Origin: Ktedonobacteraceae bacterium
Lineage (GTDB): Bacteria; Chloroflexota; Ktedonobacteria; Ktedonobacterales; Ktedonobacteraceae
DNA: 5,322 nt
Direction of reading: 5' to 3'
Assembly: GCA_017354095.1 (NCBI GenBank)
Contig: JAFMRP010000428.1
Coordinates: forward strand, 1 to 5,322
Position 1 is the stretch's first letter; every line of letters begins with the position of its first letter. Positions 3,983 through 5,322 of the stretch are shown in pieces. A program made the translations under genes and the position numbers. The notes beneath the pieces are model-generated. The model did not search any database. It saw nothing but the letters and a program-made list of their open reading frames with translations, and had not been told where the DNA came from.

Positions 3983-5322
3983 ATGACTACCCGCGAGAAA
4001 GCAAAGGAACGCCTCGATTACAGGCAGACCGAGGAGATTCCGGCCATTGAGTCGCGTAAGGCTCTCCTGGCCTGGGGTGGGGTCGGCCCGGATCGAGGAG
4101 TCTCCGCGGCTCACAATCTGGAGACGATCACCAATCCTCCAGGGAGGCCGCCAGCTGTCGGAGCCTTCTCCGACTTTACGTATCACGGCGGACCCGTGGT
4201 GGCGTACCCACAGGTCTATGTCAGCTTCTGGGGCGCGCTCTGGACGGGTGACGAAGTCTACAAGACGCGCGCGCAACGCCTCACTCGCTTCCACCAGGAC
4301 CTTTTGAAAAGCGATTTCATGAACGTGCTTTCCCAGTATGGCGTGGGGACTGGCGCGGGCAGCGGCGTCTTCGTGCAGTCCTCGTTCCTGACGGACGTTC
4401 CCGTGACGCTCAACGAACAGCTCGTGCGGAACACTATTCAGTCGTGCATCAATTCAAAGGTTCTCCCAGAACCGCCCGACCCTTCCAACAATATCCTGGT
4501 GATCTACCTGGATGAAACGGTGAGCGTGAAGGACCTGGACCATGATCTTGTGCTGTGCGAGTCCGGAGAAGATGCCGCATTCGGCTACCACAGCTTTTTC
4601 CGCACCGAGGCGGGGAATCCCTGCTATTACGCGGTCATCCCTGCACTGACCGATCAGGATGTGCAGAACGCGTGCCGTGGCAAAGATGGCTCGCTCTATA
4701 TTTCCGCGCAGCAGGAGCAGCGCCTGACCCAGGTCGCCAGCCATACATTCGCCGAGCTGACCACCGATCCCGAATTGAACGCGTGGTTTGATCCAAAGTA
4801 TGGTGAAAGTGGTGACATCTGCAACGGCGAGCCCGATGTCATTACCCTTGGCGCGAATCAGTGGGTTGTGCAGCGCATCTATAGCAAGTTTGATGATGTT
4901 CAGACCGGGGGCGCGACCTACAGTTTGAGCCAGGCTGCATCATCACGAGCCCTGCTGAGTCCTGGACCCGTGGCACGACCAACGATGATTCCGGGGATGC
5001 AGCACATCCCCTCGTATGATCGCCTGCTGCCCTTCCCGTCTATGTATGTCGACGGCGCCAACGAAGAAGTCTCGATGGATGCCCAGGAGCTGCATAACTA
5101 CGTGATGGGCATGTTCCATCCGCTGCGTGCTGAGCATATCATCGCGGATCTGCCTCGCATGCTGCGCGCTGTGACCTCTGTCCTGGAAACGGAGGAGGAG
5201 CGCAATACACGCCATATCGTTGGCGGTTCAGCCCTCTCTCGCGAGGAGCAGCAGGACGCCGCGTTTAACCTGTCGTTGCAACATGCAGATCTGCCCCGTA
5301 TGCTGCGCGAAGTGGCCGCTAT
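3983..5322 (+). CDS. EXORDIUM/PHI-1-like protein, 3' end outside window
   Basis: The frame is open from ATG 3983 to the window edge (446 codons). An in-frame TAG at 3977 fixes the earliest start. TYHGGPVVAYPQVYVSFWG (66-84) matches the start of the phosphate-induced protein 1 (EXORDIUM) region as I know it. A middle part with ILVIYLDE (171-178) and FGYHSFF follows. The end is SHTFAELTTDPELNAWFD (253-270), GDIC (277-280) and WVVQRIYSKF (294-303), parallel to HELAE...NAWY...GDLC...VQWIWN of plant EXORDIUM. The biochemical function of the family is not established. Plant members are secreted, but here no signal peptide is visible and the N-terminus is charged. The usual HE is HT (254-255). After residue 310 comes an extension I do not recognise, with a repeated ADLPRMLR (388-395, 435-442). 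The upstream regulator could control it. Confidence 0.75.
   Translation, partial: MTTREKAKERLDYRQTEEIPAIESRKALLAWGGVGPDRGVSAAHNLETITNPPGRPPAVGAFSDFTYHGGPVVAYPQVYVSFWGALWTGDEVYKTRAQRLTRFHQDLLKSDFMNVLSQYGVGTGAGSGVFVQSSFLTDVPVTLNEQLVRNTIQSCINSKVLPEPPDPSNNILVIYLDETVSVKDLDHDLVLCESGEDAAFGYHSFFRTEAGNPCYYAVIPALTDQDVQNACRGKDGSLYISAQQEQRLTQVASHTFAELTTDPELNAWFDPKYGESGDICNGEPDVITLGANQWVVQRIYSKFDDVQTGGATYSLSQAASSRALLSPGPVARPTMIPGMQHIPSYDRLLPFPSMYVDGANEEVSMDAQELHNYVMGMFHPLRAEHIIADLPRMLRAVTSVLETEEERNTRHIVGGSALSREEQQDAAFNLSLQHADLPRMLREVAA
5144..5173 (+). repeat. Intragenic repeat, first copy (ADLPRMLRAV)
   Basis: This 30-bp segment matches 5285-5314 in 25 of 30 positions, with a period of 141 bp (47 codons). 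It encodes ADLPRMLRAV against ADLPRMLREV in the second copy. This suggests repeated helical modules in the C-terminal extension, which continues beyond the window. Confidence 0.6.
5285..5314 (+). repeat. Intragenic repeat, second copy (ADLPRMLREV)
   Basis: This is the partner of 5144-5173. Three of the five base differences are silent and two fall in one codon (Ala to Glu). Whether more copies follow cannot be seen. Confidence 0.6.

Noticed and set aside
3935..4294. 119-codon antisense ORF over the start of the PHI-1-like gene
   Set aside because: The sense strand carries clear family motifs through the same bases.
4733..4750. Zinc metallopeptidase active site
   Set aside because: There is no HExxH: the residues are SHTFAE, and the family itself has no proven protease activity that I know of.

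Overview
The window is G+C-rich bacterial DNA holding four protein-coding genes, all on the + strand. The first and last are cut by the window edges. Family composition (large multi-membrane GT-C-like proteins, a MarR regulator, an EXORDIUM/PHI-1-like protein) and interspersed hairpin repeats read in frame inside genes fit a large-genome soil bacterium. A Ktedonobacteria-type Chloroflexota is my best guess, but this is inference from style and not from any marker gene.

Region 1 (3-2854): two tandem paralogous membrane proteins resembling GT-C / GT39-type glycosyltransferases. The first lacks its N-terminal half because of the window edge. The second is complete (663 aa). They share a C-terminal soluble domain with a conserved SDYWTCNRLIF segment. 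Both carry, at the same place and in the same reading frame, a 56-bp hairpin repeat. The second gene has 52 further codons of repeat-derived sequence, including a shortened copy of a second repeat family and a third copy of the hairpin core read in a different frame.

Region 2 (2854-3095): a longer copy of the second repeat family starts on the last base of the stop codon of the second paralogue, in inverted orientation to the in-gene copy. It has 10-bp terminal inverted repeats and a strong internal hairpin. It is followed by a plausible promoter for the next gene.

Region 3 (3096-3620): a MarR-family winged-helix regulator. Its target is not evident. The downstream PHI-1-like gene and the MarR gene itself are the obvious candidates.

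Region 4 (3621-3982): a 362-bp non-coding stretch with a pyrimidine-rich tract, several dyads, a 56-nt nested stem-loop and a six-codon mini-ORF ending just before the next start.

Region 5 (3983-5322): the first 446 codons of a gene related to the EXORDIUM/PHI-1 family. It has no signal peptide, an altered putative HE motif (HT), and a repeated ADLPRMLR segment in a C-terminal extension that continues past the window.

The most unusual aspect is the repeat biology. Palindromic elements are tolerated inside coding sequence, comparable in principle to Rickettsia palindromic elements, and a second element abuts a stop codon.
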